Positions 35,421-43,460 are shown, numbered from the stretch's first letter. The stretch: DNA of 64,000 nt from Saccharopolyspora ipomoeae (GCF_029952525.1 NZ_JASAOF010000002.1:434001-498000); one strand, 5' to 3'. The notes: a model not told the origin generated them from the letters alone. A program made the numbers and translations.

Positions 35421-35906
35421 ATGCCCAAGTTCTCCTGGCACACCGACCCCGTTCCGGCGGGCCTGGCGGTGCGGCAGGTGTACGGGTTCCTGTTCGTCCC
35501 CGACGGCAGGCTGCTGATCCGCCTCGACGGCAGCAAGCACACGCTGCCCGGCGGTCGGCCGGAGCCGGGCGAGGTCGCCTACGCCGACATCCTGCGCCGC
35601 GAGGCGATGGAAGAGGTCACCGTCGACATCGACGAGCCGCACTACCTCGGGTACCAGCGCGTCGACGACGGCATCTCCCCCTACGCCCAGGTCCGGATGG
35701 CCGCGGTGATCTCGTGCGCCTACCCGCCCGCGCCGGACCCGGACAGCGGCCGCACCTACCGGCGCCTGCTGGTGCACCCGAGCAAGGCCGGTGACCTGCT
35801 GGCCTGGGGCGAGACCGGCTACCTGCAGGCCACCTGCGCCGCCGAGGCGGCCGTGGACGTGCTCGGGCTGCCCGCCGAGGGACTGCCCCCGTCCGGCGAT
35901 CTCTGA
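35421..35906 (+). CDS. NUDIX hydrolase
   Basis: The 161-residue protein has a central Nudix box, GGRPEPGEVAYADILRREAMEEVTVDI. It fits the G-x5-E-x7-R-E-U-x-E-E consensus except for one extra residue before RE and a Thr where Gly is usual. It would hydrolyse a nucleoside-diphosphate-linked substrate, but the substrate is unknown. An in-frame ATG at 35400 is an alternative start; the chosen ATG is better spaced from AAGGGA. The gene is 69 bases before the protocatechuate cluster inverted repeat but is probably separate. Confidence 0.82.
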   Translation: MPKFSWHTDPVPAGLAVRQVYGFLFVPDGRLLIRLDGSKHTLPGGRPEPGEVAYADILRREAMEEVTVDIDEPHYLGYQRVDDGISPYAQVRMAAVISCAYPPAPDPDSGRTYRRLLVHPSKAGDLLAWGETGYLQATCAAEAAVDVLGLPAEGLPPSGDL

Positions 35907-35967
35907 CCCCTCCACCGCGCGTCGACCAGGCACGACCTCTCTTGACCGGGACCTCGCATCTCCCCTA

Positions 35968-36005
35968 TTGTTCGCATGCAGCACATCTGTTCACTATGCG
36001 CACAA
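35968..36005. promoter_or_regulatory. Inverted repeat upstream of the pca operon (candidate PcaR site)
   Basis: TTGTTCGCAT (35968-35977) and ATGCGCACAA (35996-36005) form a near-perfect 10-bp inverted repeat (one mismatch) with an 18-base spacer that contains TGTTCAC. It lies just before the first pca gene. IclR-type Pca regulators bind repeats of the GTTCG/CGAAC kind, so the pcaR product at the operon end is the likely ligand. Confidence 0.55.
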
Positions 36006-36020
36006 CAAGGGGTGGTCGGG

Positions 36021-36842
36021 GTGGCACGCATCCTGAGCCTTCGCGAGGCCGTCGCGGAGCTCGTCCACGACGGCGACACGGTCGCGCTGGAGGGCTTCAC
36101 GCATCTCATCCCGGTCGCCGCCGGACACGAGATCATCCGGCAAGGCCGCAAGGACCTGACGCTGATCCGCATGACGCCGGACATCGTCTACGACCAGATG
36201 ATCGGTGCCGGATGCGCGCGCAAGCTGATCTTCTCCTGGGGCGGCAACCCCGGCGTCGGCTCGCTGCACCGCTTCCGCGACGCCATCCAGAACTCCTGGC
36301 CGGTGCCCCTGGAGATCGAGGAGCACAGCCACGCCGGCATGGCCAACCGCTACGCCGCCGGGGCCTCCGGGCTGCCGTTCGCCGTGCTGCGCGGCTACAC
36401 CGGCACCGACCTGCCGGCCCAGACCGAGACGATCAAGCCGATCGAGTGCCCGTTCACCGGCGAGCGCCTCACCGCCGTCCCGGCGGTGAACCCGGACGTG
36501 GGCATCATCCACGCGCAGCGCGCCGACCGGGCGGGCAACGTGCAGATGTGGGGCATCACCGGCGTGCAGAAGGAGACGGTGCTGGCCTCGGCGCGGTCGC
36601 TGGCGACCGTGGAGGAGATCGTCGACGAGCTCGAACCGGTGCCGGGCGCCGTCGTGCTGCCGCAGTGGGCGGTCACCGCCGTCGCCGAGGTGCCGCGAGG
36701 CGCGCACCCCTCGTACGCGCAGGGCTACTACGAACGCGACAACAGCTACTACCAGGAGTGGGATCCGATCGGCCGGGACCGCGAGCGGTTCGAGCAGTGG
36801 CTGGCCACCGAGGTCCGCGGTGCGGAGAGGAGCGCGCGATGA
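36021..36842 (+). CDS. pcaI: 3-oxoadipate CoA-transferase subunit A
   Basis: The 273-residue protein is the alpha subunit of a family I CoA transferase, with SLREAVAELVHDGDTVALEGFTHLIPVAAGHEIIRQGRKDLTLIRMTPDIVYDQMIGAG near the N-terminus. It transfers CoA from succinyl-CoA to 3-oxoadipate with the beta subunit. Its place as the first gene of a pca operon specifies the substrate. The GTG at 36021 is chosen; the ATG at 35976 overlaps the operator-like repeat. The stop overlaps the next ATG (ATGA). Confidence 0.88.
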   Translation: MARILSLREAVAELVHDGDTVALEGFTHLIPVAAGHEIIRQGRKDLTLIRMTPDIVYDQMIGAGCARKLIFSWGGNPGVGSLHRFRDAIQNSWPVPLEIEEHSHAGMANRYAAGASGLPFAVLRGYTGTDLPAQTETIKPIECPFTGERLTAVPAVNPDVGIIHAQRADRAGNVQMWGITGVQKETVLASARSLATVEEIVDELEPVPGAVVLPQWAVTAVAEVPRGAHPSYAQGYYERDNSYYQEWDPIGRDRERFEQWLATEVRGAERSAR

Positions 36843-37594
36843 GCCTGGAGTTCACCTCCGACGAGATGATGACGGTCGGGGCGGCCCGGTCGCTGGAGGA
36901 CGGCGCGAAGTGCTTCGTGGGCATCGGATTGCCCAGCACCGCGGCCAACCTGGCGCGCCGCACCCACGCCCCGAACCTGGTGCTGATCTACGAGTCGGGC
37001 ACCCTGGGCGCCAAGCCCGACCGGCTGCCGCTGTCCATCGGTGACGGCGTGCTGGCCGACACCGCCGACTCGGTGATCAGCGTGCCGGAGATCTTCAACT
37101 ACTGGTTGCAGCCGGGCCGCATCGACATCGGCTTCCTCGGCGGCGCGCAGGTCGACAAGTTCGGCAACATCAACACCACCGTCATCGGCGGCGACTACAG
37201 CAACCCGAAGGTGCGGCTGCCCGGCGCGGGCGGCGCCCCGGAGATCGCGGCCTCGTGCCGCGAGGTGCTGATCGTGATGCGGATGAGCCCGCGCAGCTTC
37301 GTCGACCGCGTGGACTTCGTGACCTCGCTGGGCTACGGCACCGGCAAGGGCGACCGCGAGGAGCTGGGCCTGCGCGGCAAGGGCCCGGTCAAGGTCATCA
37401 CCGACCTCGGCGTGCTGCGCCCGGATCCCGACACCTGCGAGCTCACCCTCACCGAGCTGAGCCCCGGTTCCACCGTCGAGCAGGCCAAGGAAGCGGCGGG
37501 CTGGGACCTCAAGGTCTCGGACGACCTCGGCACCCAGGATCCGCCCAGTGAAAACGAGCTGGAAGTCCTGCGCGCCCTCAAAGCTACGGTCTAA
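36839..37594 (+). CDS. pcaJ: 3-oxoadipate CoA-transferase subunit B
   Basis: The 251-residue protein is the beta subunit carrying the catalytic Glu: Glu52 in LIYESGTLG, which forms the glutamyl-CoA thioester in family I transferases. GGAQVDKFGNINTTVIGGDYSNPKVRLPGAGGAPEIAASCREVLIVM is typical of this subunit. It is coupled to subunit A by a 4-base overlap. A 176-nt structured repeat starts one base after its stop codon, separating it from pcaH. Confidence 0.9.
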   Translation: MSLEFTSDEMMTVGAARSLEDGAKCFVGIGLPSTAANLARRTHAPNLVLIYESGTLGAKPDRLPLSIGDGVLADTADSVISVPEIFNYWLQPGRIDIGFLGGAQVDKFGNINTTVIGGDYSNPKVRLPGAGGAPEIAASCREVLIVMRMSPRSFVDRVDFVTSLGYGTGKGDREELGLRGKGPVKVITDLGVLRPDPDTCELTLTELSPGSTVEQAKEAAGWDLKVSDDLGTQDPPSENELEVLRALKATV

Positions 37595-37770
37595 CCGTCA
37601 GGCAAGCACCGAAGGTGCTTCCTCTTTGCCCCAAGCAAGCAACCGGCACCGCCGCGGGTTCTGAGCGGCTCTCTGGTGAGGACAGCCGTAGCGCCGTGTA
37701 TTGGAATACATCAGTCTCGGATCCCGGAGCCAGAGAGCCGCTCAGGTTCCGCCACCCGCACCGCCAAGCA
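37595..37770 (+). repeat. 176-nt structured repeat element, copy 1 (after pcaJ)
   Basis: A small hairpin AAGCACC-GAA-GGTGCTT (37604-37620) is followed by a pyrimidine/CTTT tract. A large stem follows: GCGGGT (37654-37659) with ACCCGC (37754-37759), and TGAGCGGCTCTCTGG (37662-37676) with its exact complement (37730-37744). A middle hairpin GTGTAT-TGGA-ATACAT lies inside. GCACCGCC flanks the outer stem on both sides as a direct repeat. Two more copies with different stems but the same framework are at 42455 and 58456. It lies inside the pca operon and should be transcribed. Confidence 0.85.
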
Positions 37771-37812
37771 CAAGGACCACCGAGATTTGACCCAAGTTCA
37801 AGGAGTCCACTT

Positions 37813-38565
37813 ATGACTGTTCATGAGACTCGGTCGGATTCCGGTCTCATCCTGCCCGAGTACCTGCCCGACGAGGGTTCGCACCCGCCGCTGGATTCCC
37901 CCGGGTACCGGTCCTCGGCGCTGCGGCACCCGAAGCAGCCGCTGCAGTACCTGCCGCAGAACCTCACCGAGGTCACCGGGCCGCTGCTGGGGCAGGACCG
38001 GTGCGGCGAGCAGGACCACGACCTGACCGCGCAGCACGACGGGGAGCCGCTGGGCGAGCGGATCATCGTCAGCGGCAAGGTGCTCGACTCGGCGGGCAAG
38101 CCGATCCCGAACACGCTGGTGGAGATCTGGCAGGCGAACTCGTCGGGTCGCTACCTGCACCAGGGCGACCGGCACCCCGCTCCGCTGGACCCGAACTTCT
38201 CCGGCACCGGGCGGTGCATGACCGACGCCGAGGGCAACTACCGGTTCATCACCATCAAGCCCGGCGCCTACCCGTGGCGCAACCACGACAACGCGTGGCG
38301 CCCGGCGCACATCCACTTCTCGCTGTTCGGGCAGGCGTTCACGCAGCGGCTGATCACCCAGATGTACTTCCCGGGCGACCCGCTGTTCTACCAGGACCCG
38401 ATCTTCAACTCGGTGCGCGACGAGAAGGCCCGCGAGCGGATGATCTCCCGGTTCGACCTGGACTCCACGGTTCCCGAGTGGGCGCTGAGCTTCAAGTGGG
38501 ACATCGTGCTGCGCGGCCCGCAGGCCACCGTGTTCGAGGACGAGGAAGAGGAGGACGACGACTGA
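37813..38565 (+). CDS. pcaH: Protocatechuate 3,4-dioxygenase beta subunit
   Basis: The 250-residue subunit carries the non-heme Fe(III) site. Candidate ligands are Tyr114, Tyr153, His166 and His168; their spacing (39, 13, 2) equals that of the Pseudomonas ligands Tyr408, Tyr447, His460 and His462. LVEIWQANSSGRYLHQGD and PAHIHFSLFG are family hallmarks. It cleaves protocatechuate to 3-carboxy-cis,cis-muconate with the alpha subunit. AGGAG at 37801 precedes the ATG. The C-terminus ends in an acidic run (EDEEEEDDD), which is unusual. Confidence 0.93.
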   Translation: MTVHETRSDSGLILPEYLPDEGSHPPLDSPGYRSSALRHPKQPLQYLPQNLTEVTGPLLGQDRCGEQDHDLTAQHDGEPLGERIIVSGKVLDSAGKPIPNTLVEIWQANSSGRYLHQGDRHPAPLDPNFSGTGRCMTDAEGNYRFITIKPGAYPWRNHDNAWRPAHIHFSLFGQAFTQRLITQMYFPGDPLFYQDPIFNSVRDEKARERMISRFDLDSTVPEWALSFKWDIVLRGPQATVFEDEEEEDDD

Positions 38566-39125
38566 TGGGCGTTCCCGCCACCACCCCGTCGCAGACGGTC
38601 GGCCCGTTCTACGCCCTGCCGGACGGGATCCTGTGGGACGACGGGCCCGAGCTCGTGCCCGCCGACCGCGACGGCGCGTTCGTGCTGCACGGCGTTCTCC
38701 GCGACGGCAACGGCGATCCGGTCCCGGACGGGGTGATCGAGATCTGGCAGGCCGACGAGCAGGGCCGTTTCGACCACCCCGACGACCCGCGCCCGGACTC
38801 CTCGGGCTGGCAGGGCTTCGGCCGCTGCCCCACCGACACCGAGGGCCGGTTCTGGTTCCGCACGGTCAAACCCGGTGCGCTTCCCACCCCGGGCGGCGAG
38901 ACCGAGGCACCCCACATCGACGTGACCGTGCTCGCCCGGGGCATGCTCAACCGCGTGGTGACCCGCGTGTACTTCCCCGGCGAGGCGGCCAACGACGCCG
39001 ACCCGGTGCTGGCGGCGGTGCCCGCCGAGCGGCGCGACACGCTGCTGGGCGTCACCGACGAGCAGGGGCTGCGGTTCGACGTCCGCCTGCAGGGCGATGG
39101 CGAAACGGTGTTCTTCGCGGTCTGA
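38565..39125 (+). CDS. pcaG: Protocatechuate 3,4-dioxygenase alpha subunit
   Basis: The 186-residue alpha subunit has the same beta-sandwich fold (VPDGVIEIWQADEQGRFDHPDD, APHIDVTVLARGMLNRVVTRVYFPGE) but lacks the iron-ligand tyrosine/histidine set, as expected. The start shares one base with the pcaH stop (TGATG), so the two subunits are translated together. Confidence 0.92.
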   Translation: MGVPATTPSQTVGPFYALPDGILWDDGPELVPADRDGAFVLHGVLRDGNGDPVPDGVIEIWQADEQGRFDHPDDPRPDSSGWQGFGRCPTDTEGRFWFRTVKPGALPTPGGETEAPHIDVTVLARGMLNRVVTRVYFPGEAANDADPVLAAVPAERRDTLLGVTDEQGLRFDVRLQGDGETVFFAV

Positions 39126-39163
39126 TGGGGCGGTCAGTCCACAGGAGATCGAAGGAGTCGGGT

Positions 39164-40480
39164 GTGTTCGGTTCGATGTTCAGCACTCCGGAGGCCACCG
39201 AGCGCACCGGCGACGCGGCCTGGCTGCAGGCGATGCTGGACTTCGAGTCGGCGCTCGCCGCGGCGCAGGCCAAGGCCGGGATCGTGCCACCCGAGGCGGC
39301 CGAGGACATCGCGGCGCACTGCCGCGCGGAGCTGTTCGACGCGGCCTCGATCGGCGATCGCGCGGTGGCCTCAGCGACGCCGGTGATCGCGCTGGTCAAG
39401 GACCTCGCGGCGGCGGTCGGCCCGGGGTCGCGTCCGCACGTGCACCGGGGCGCGACCAGCCAGGACGTCATCGACACCGCGGCGATGCTGCTGACGCGCG
39501 ACGTGCTGGAGCTGGTCGTCGAGGACCTGCTGGCGGCGGCGCGGGAGTGCGCGAGGCTGGCCGATCAGCATCGCGGGACGGTGCTCATCGCGCGTTCGCT
39601 GCTGCAGCAGGCGCTTCCGACGACGTTCGGGCTGCGCTGCGCCGGCTGGCTGACCTCGCTGGACGAGGCGATCACCGGGCTGCGGCGGGTTCGTCCGGCG
39701 GTGCAGTTCGGCGGCGCGGCGGGCACGTTGGCGTCGCTGGGCGACGGCGGCACCGAGGTGCTGGGCGGGGTCGCCGAGCGGTTGGGGCTGGCCGAGCCGG
39801 TGCTGCCGTGGCACACCGACCGCGCCCGGATCGCCGAGCTGGCGGGTGCTCTCGGCACCGCGTGCGGGGTGCTGGGCAAGATCGCGCTGGACGTGGAGCT
39901 GCACGCCCAGACCGAGGTCGGCGAACTCACCGAGGGCAGGCCCGGCGGGTCCTCGGCCATGCCGCACAAGCAGAACCCGGCCACGTCGGTGCTGATCACG
40001 GCCGCGACCCAACGCGTTCCGGGGTTGGTGGCGACGCTGCTGTCGGCGATGCCGCAGTCCTACGAGCGCGCGGCCGGTGCCTGGCAGTCGGAGTGGGAAC
40101 CGCTGACCGAGCTGCTGCGCCTGTCGGCAGCGGCGGCCCGGCGGACGCGGGAACTGCTGGAGGACCTGGAGGTTCACCCGGACCGGATGGCCGAGAACCT
40201 CGACCTCACCCGCGGGCTGGTGCTCGCGGAGAACGCCGCAGGGCGACTCATGGGCGCGCTGGGCCGCACCGACGCGCAAGCGCTGGTCGCCGAGCTGTGC
40301 CGGCGCACCACCGGGAACGGCAGCACGCTGCGCGCGGAGCTCCTCGCCGAACCCCGGGTGCGCGAGGTGCTCTCGGAGGACGACGTGGTCGCGGCGACCT
40401 CGGCGAGCGACTACCTGGGGTCGGCGTCGGAATTCATCGATCGGGCTTTGGCCGCGCACACCGGAATGGAGGAGCGTTGA
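39164..40480 (+). CDS. pcaB: 3-carboxy-cis,cis-muconate cycloisomerase
   Basis: The 438-residue enzyme belongs to the fumarase/aspartase superfamily. The superfamily signature GSSAMPHKQNP and the HRGATSQDVIDTA segment are intact. It lactonises 3-carboxymuconate to 4-carboxymuconolactone. The GTG at 39164 follows GAAGGAG by 6 bases; an ATG at 39125 would add 13 residues and overlap pcaG. It is coupled to pcaD by a TTGA overlap. Confidence 0.92.
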   Translation: MFGSMFSTPEATERTGDAAWLQAMLDFESALAAAQAKAGIVPPEAAEDIAAHCRAELFDAASIGDRAVASATPVIALVKDLAAAVGPGSRPHVHRGATSQDVIDTAAMLLTRDVLELVVEDLLAAARECARLADQHRGTVLIARSLLQQALPTTFGLRCAGWLTSLDEAITGLRRVRPAVQFGGAAGTLASLGDGGTEVLGGVAERLGLAEPVLPWHTDRARIAELAGALGTACGVLGKIALDVELHAQTEVGELTEGRPGGSSAMPHKQNPATSVLITAATQRVPGLVATLLSAMPQSYERAAGAWQSEWEPLTELLRLSAAAARRTRELLEDLEVHPDRMAENLDLTRGLVLAENAAGRLMGALGRTDAQALVAELCRRTTGNGSTLRAELLAEPRVREVLSEDDVVAATSASDYLGSASEFIDRALAAHTGMEER

Positions 40481-41235
40481 ACGTCAACCACGAGCTGACC
40501 GGGCCCGAGGGGGCTCCGGTGGTGGTGCTGTCCAACTCGCTGGGAACCGACCTGCGCCTGTGGGACGAGCAGGTCCCCGCGCTGCGCGAGCACTTCCGGG
40601 TGCTGCGCTACGACCAGCGCGGGCACGGCGGCACGAAGGCCGAGCCGGGCCCGTACTCGCTGGCCGACCTGGGCGGCGACGCGCTGGAGCTGCTGGACCG
40701 GCTGGGCGTCGAGCGAGCCCACTTCGCCGGGGTGTCGCTGGGCGGCATGACCGGGATGTGGCTGGCCGAGAACGCGCCGGAGCGCATCGCCTCGCTGGCG
40801 TTGCTGTGCACCTCGGCGGATCTGGGCGGCCCGTCGTGGTCGGAGCGGGCGGCGACGGTGCGCGCGAACGGCATGGCGGCGATGGTCGACTCGTCGCTGC
40901 CGCGCTGGTTCACCCCCGCCGCGGTCGGGAACCCGGAGATCCGGGAGAAGTTCACCGACATGATCCTCAGCGCCGACCCGGAGGGCTACGCGGGCTGCTG
41001 CGAGGCGATCGCCGAGATGGACCTCGCCGACGGCCTGCCGGGGATCACCGCGCCGACGCTGGTGATCGCCGGTGCCGAGGACCCTGCCACTCCCCCGTCG
41101 CACGCCGAGCGCATCGCCGCCGGTGTGCCCGGGGCGCGGGTCGAGGTCCTCTCACCCGCCGCGCACCTGGCCAACGCCGAGCAGCCGGAGGCCGTGAACC
41201 GGTTGCTGCTGGAGCACTTCGGGGGTGCCGCGTGA
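40477..41235 (+). CDS. pcaD: 3-oxoadipate enol-lactonase
   Basis: The 252-residue alpha/beta hydrolase has the nucleophile elbow GVSLGG, an acid in AGAEDPAT and the His in AAHLANAEQ. It opens 3-oxoadipate enol-lactone to 3-oxoadipate. The TTG start overlaps the pcaB stop. In many actinomycetes pcaD is fused to pcaC as pcaL; here the two are separate frames overlapping by 4 bases. Confidence 0.9.
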   Translation: MNVNHELTGPEGAPVVVLSNSLGTDLRLWDEQVPALREHFRVLRYDQRGHGGTKAEPGPYSLADLGGDALELLDRLGVERAHFAGVSLGGMTGMWLAENAPERIASLALLCTSADLGGPSWSERAATVRANGMAAMVDSSLPRWFTPAAVGNPEIREKFTDMILSADPEGYAGCCEAIAEMDLADGLPGITAPTLVIAGAEDPATPPSHAERIAAGVPGARVEVLSPAAHLANAEQPEAVNRLLLEHFGGAA

Positions 41236-41615
41236 GCGACGAGAGCCGCTACGACGCGGGCATGGCGGTGCGGCGCGAGGTGCTCGGCGACGCGCACGTC
41301 GACCGCGCCAACGCCCGCAAGACCGACTTCACCGAGGGCTTCCAGGACTTCATCACCCGCTACGCGTGGGGCGAGGTGTGGACCGGCGACGGCGTCGACC
41401 GGCCGACCCGCAGCATGCTGACGCTGGCGATCCTGGCCGCCACCGGCTGCGAGGACGAGTTCGCGATGCACGTGCGCGCGGCCCGCCGCAACGGCCTGGA
41501 GCCCGAGCGGATCAAGGAGGTGCTGATGCACGTGGCGATCTACGCGGGCGTGCCCCGCGCCAACACCGCGTTCGGCATCGCCAATACGATCCTGAGCGAG
41601 GAAGAGCCGGGGTAG
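41232..41615 (+). CDS. pcaC: 4-carboxymuconolactone decarboxylase
   Basis: The 127-residue protein is a complete CMD-type decarboxylase: RREVLGDAHVDRANARKTDFTEGFQDFITRYAWGEVW, TRSMLTLAILAATGCEDEFAMHVRAARRNGL, and EVLMHVAIYAGVPRANTAF. It decarboxylates 4-carboxymuconolactone to the enol-lactone. The GTG start overlaps the pcaD stop (GTGA). It precedes the regulator gene by 38 bases. Confidence 0.92.
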   Translation: MSDESRYDAGMAVRREVLGDAHVDRANARKTDFTEGFQDFITRYAWGEVWTGDGVDRPTRSMLTLAILAATGCEDEFAMHVRAARRNGLEPERIKEVLMHVAIYAGVPRANTAFGIANTILSEEEPG

Positions 41616-41653
41616 TTTCATCCGAGGCCGTTCCGCCGACGAGGGGATCATCG

Positions 41654-42454
41654 ATGGAGTCCGAGTCCGACACCAGCAGCGGCTACGTGCAGTCGCTGGC
41701 GCGGGGGCTTGCGGTGATTCGCGCGTTCAGCGAGTCCAGTCCGGAGATGACGCTCTCGGAGGTCGCCCGCGCGACGGACCTGTCGCGCGCGGCGGCCCGC
41801 CGGTTCCTGCACACCCTGGTCGGCCTGGGCTACGTGTGGACCGACGGGCGGGTGTTCGCGCTGACGCCGCGGGTGCTGGAGCTGGGGTTCTCGTACCTGT
41901 CCAGCGTGTCGCTGCCGGAGATCGCCCAGCCCCACCTGGAGGGCCTGGTCTCGGAGGTGCACGAGTCGGCGTCGGTGTCGGTGCTCGACGGCACCGACAT
42001 CGTCTACGTGGCGCGGGTTCCCACGTCGCGGATCATGACGGTCTCGATCAACATCGGCACCCGCTTCCCGGCCTACGCGACGTCGATGGGCCGGGTGATG
42101 ATGGCCGACCTGCCCGAGGACCGGCTGCGCGCCCACCTCGACCAGGTCGACCTCGCACCACTGGGCCCGCACACGATCACCGGGCGCGAGGCGCTGCAGG
42201 AGGAGCTGGCGCGGGTCCGCGAGCAGGGCTGGGCGCTGGTCGACCAGGAGCTGGAGGCGGGGCTGCGCTCGATCGCGGCTCCGATCCGGGACCGCTACGG
42301 CCGGGCGGTGGCGGCGGTGAACATCTCCTCGCACGCCAGCCGCACCACCCGCGAAGCGGCCGAGAAGGACCTGCTGCCACCGCTGCTGGCCACCGCCGGG
42401 CGCATCGCCGGAGATCTGGCGGTCTCGCCGCAGTCCCGCGCCGTGGTGCGCTAG
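41654..42454 (+). CDS. pcaR: IclR family transcriptional regulator of the pca operon
   Basis: The 266-residue protein has an N-terminal winged helix-turn-helix (EMTLSEVARATDLSRAAARRFLHTLVGLGYV) and an IclR effector domain with DIVYVARVPTSRIMTVSINIGTRFPAYATSMGRVMMA. It is close in pattern to PcaR/PobR-type regulators that respond to beta-ketoadipate or protocatechuate. As the last gene of the pca operon it likely controls the promoter at 35968. A copy of the 176-nt element begins immediately after its TAG. Confidence 0.88.
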   Translation: MESESDTSSGYVQSLARGLAVIRAFSESSPEMTLSEVARATDLSRAAARRFLHTLVGLGYVWTDGRVFALTPRVLELGFSYLSSVSLPEIAQPHLEGLVSEVHESASVSVLDGTDIVYVARVPTSRIMTVSINIGTRFPAYATSMGRVMMADLPEDRLRAHLDQVDLAPLGPHTITGREALQEELARVREQGWALVDQELEAGLRSIAAPIRDRYGRAVAAVNISSHASRTTREAAEKDLLPPLLATAGRIAGDLAVSPQSRAVVR

Positions 42455-42629
42455 CTTCCTGCCATGCGGCGACGCCGCATTCTCCTTTCACCACCCAAGG
42501 CACTGGCACCGCCGCGGGTTCTGATCGGCTTCGTGGCGAGTACGCCGGGACGCCGCGAATTGGCAACTCAAGGAACGGCGCACGGAGTCCACGGAGCCGA
42601 TCAGGTTCTGCTACCCGCACCGCCAAGCA
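42455..42629 (+). repeat. 176-nt structured repeat element, copy 2 (after pcaR)
   Basis: The small hairpin is ATGCGGC-GAC-GCCGCAT (42464-42480). The large stem has GCGGGT (42514-42519) with ACCCGC (42613-42618), and TGATCGGCTTCGTGG (42522-42536) with CCACGGAGCCGATCA (42589-42603), one G-U wobble. GCACCGCC flanks as in the other copies. This copy is the most diverged in its middle region. It begins at the base after the pcaR stop and ends 27 bases before the convergent GntR stop, so it could act as a transcript end. Confidence 0.8.
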
Positions 42630-42656
42630 AGGCGATACCTCAACGCCGAAAAGAGC

Positions 42657-43412
42657 TCACAGGTCGTCCTGAGCCCAGCCGTGGCGGTAGAAGGCGCGGA
42701 TGTGGGCCGCGGTGCGCTCCTCGGCGGCTTCGGCGTCGCCGTCGCGCAGGGCCTGGTAGATCGCCCGGTGGTCGGCGCGGAGTTCGTCGGCGATGGGGTC
42801 CCAGTCGTCGCCGAGGGCGTCGAAGGCGGCCAGCAGCGGGCGGCGCATCGACTCGCGGATCGCGATGGTCATGTCGGCGACCAGGCGGTTGCCGCCGGCT
42901 TCGGCGATGCGCACGTGGAACTCGGTGTCGAGATCGTTGAACCGGGCCCGGTCGCAGTCGGGTGAGTCCATCTCGTCGAGGAGTTCGGCGAGCCTGGCCA
43001 GGTCGTCGGGCCGGGCGCGGGCGGCGGCGTGCCGGGCGCTCTCCCGTTCGAGCATGAGCCGGGCGCGCACCACGTCGGCGACGGGGAAGTTGGCCAGCGC
43101 CACGTGCAACCGCAGCAGCCGGGTGAGCGCCTGGCTGGGCAGCGCGGCCACCGTCGTGCCGGAGTCGGGCCCGGTTCCCACTCCCATCCGCAGCACGCCC
43201 TGGGCCTCCAGCGCGCGGAACGCCTCGCGGACCGCGGCGCGGCTGACGCCGAGCATCTTGGCGAGGTCGCGCTCGGCCGGAAGCCGGTCACCGACCTTGA
43301 GCGCACCGGTGACGATCTGCTCCTCGACGCGGTCGATGACCAGCTCGTAGGTGCGGGTGCGGGCGACGGGACGCCAGTCGGCGTCGCCCGCGTCGGCTTC
43401 GAATCCGCTCAC
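42657..43412 (-). CDS. FadR-subfamily GntR regulator, LldR/LutR-like
   Basis: The 251-residue regulator has a GntR winged helix-turn-helix (ERDLAKMLGVSRAAVREAFRALEAQGVLRM) and an FCD helical effector domain (LDTEFHVRIAEAGGNRLV). It is divergent from lutABC, and the intervening region contains CTATGGT-CGG-ACCATAG, which fits the TGGTNNNACCA operator of lactate-responsive LldR/LutR proteins. It therefore probably represses lutABC until L-lactate is present. The GTG at 43412 is a reasonable start. Confidence 0.85.
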   Translation of the reverse strand: MSGFEADAGDADWRPVARTRTYELVIDRVEEQIVTGALKVGDRLPAERDLAKMLGVSRAAVREAFRALEAQGVLRMGVGTGPDSGTTVAALPSQALTRLLRLHVALANFPVADVVRARLMLERESARHAAARARPDDLARLAELLDEMDSPDCDRARFNDLDTEFHVRIAEAGGNRLVADMTIAIRESMRRPLLAAFDALGDDWDPIADELRADHRAIYQALRDGDAEAAEERTAAHIRAFYRHGWAQDDL

Positions 43413-43460
43413 TCGGTCCCCTTTACACGCGCCGTCCGTGATCCCTAGGGTAAGTGCCGC

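Noticed and set aside
37595-37770. Structured element interpreted as a plain intrinsic terminator
   Set aside because: It is far longer than a terminator, has several stems, conserved unpaired ends and two related copies, and sits inside an operon.
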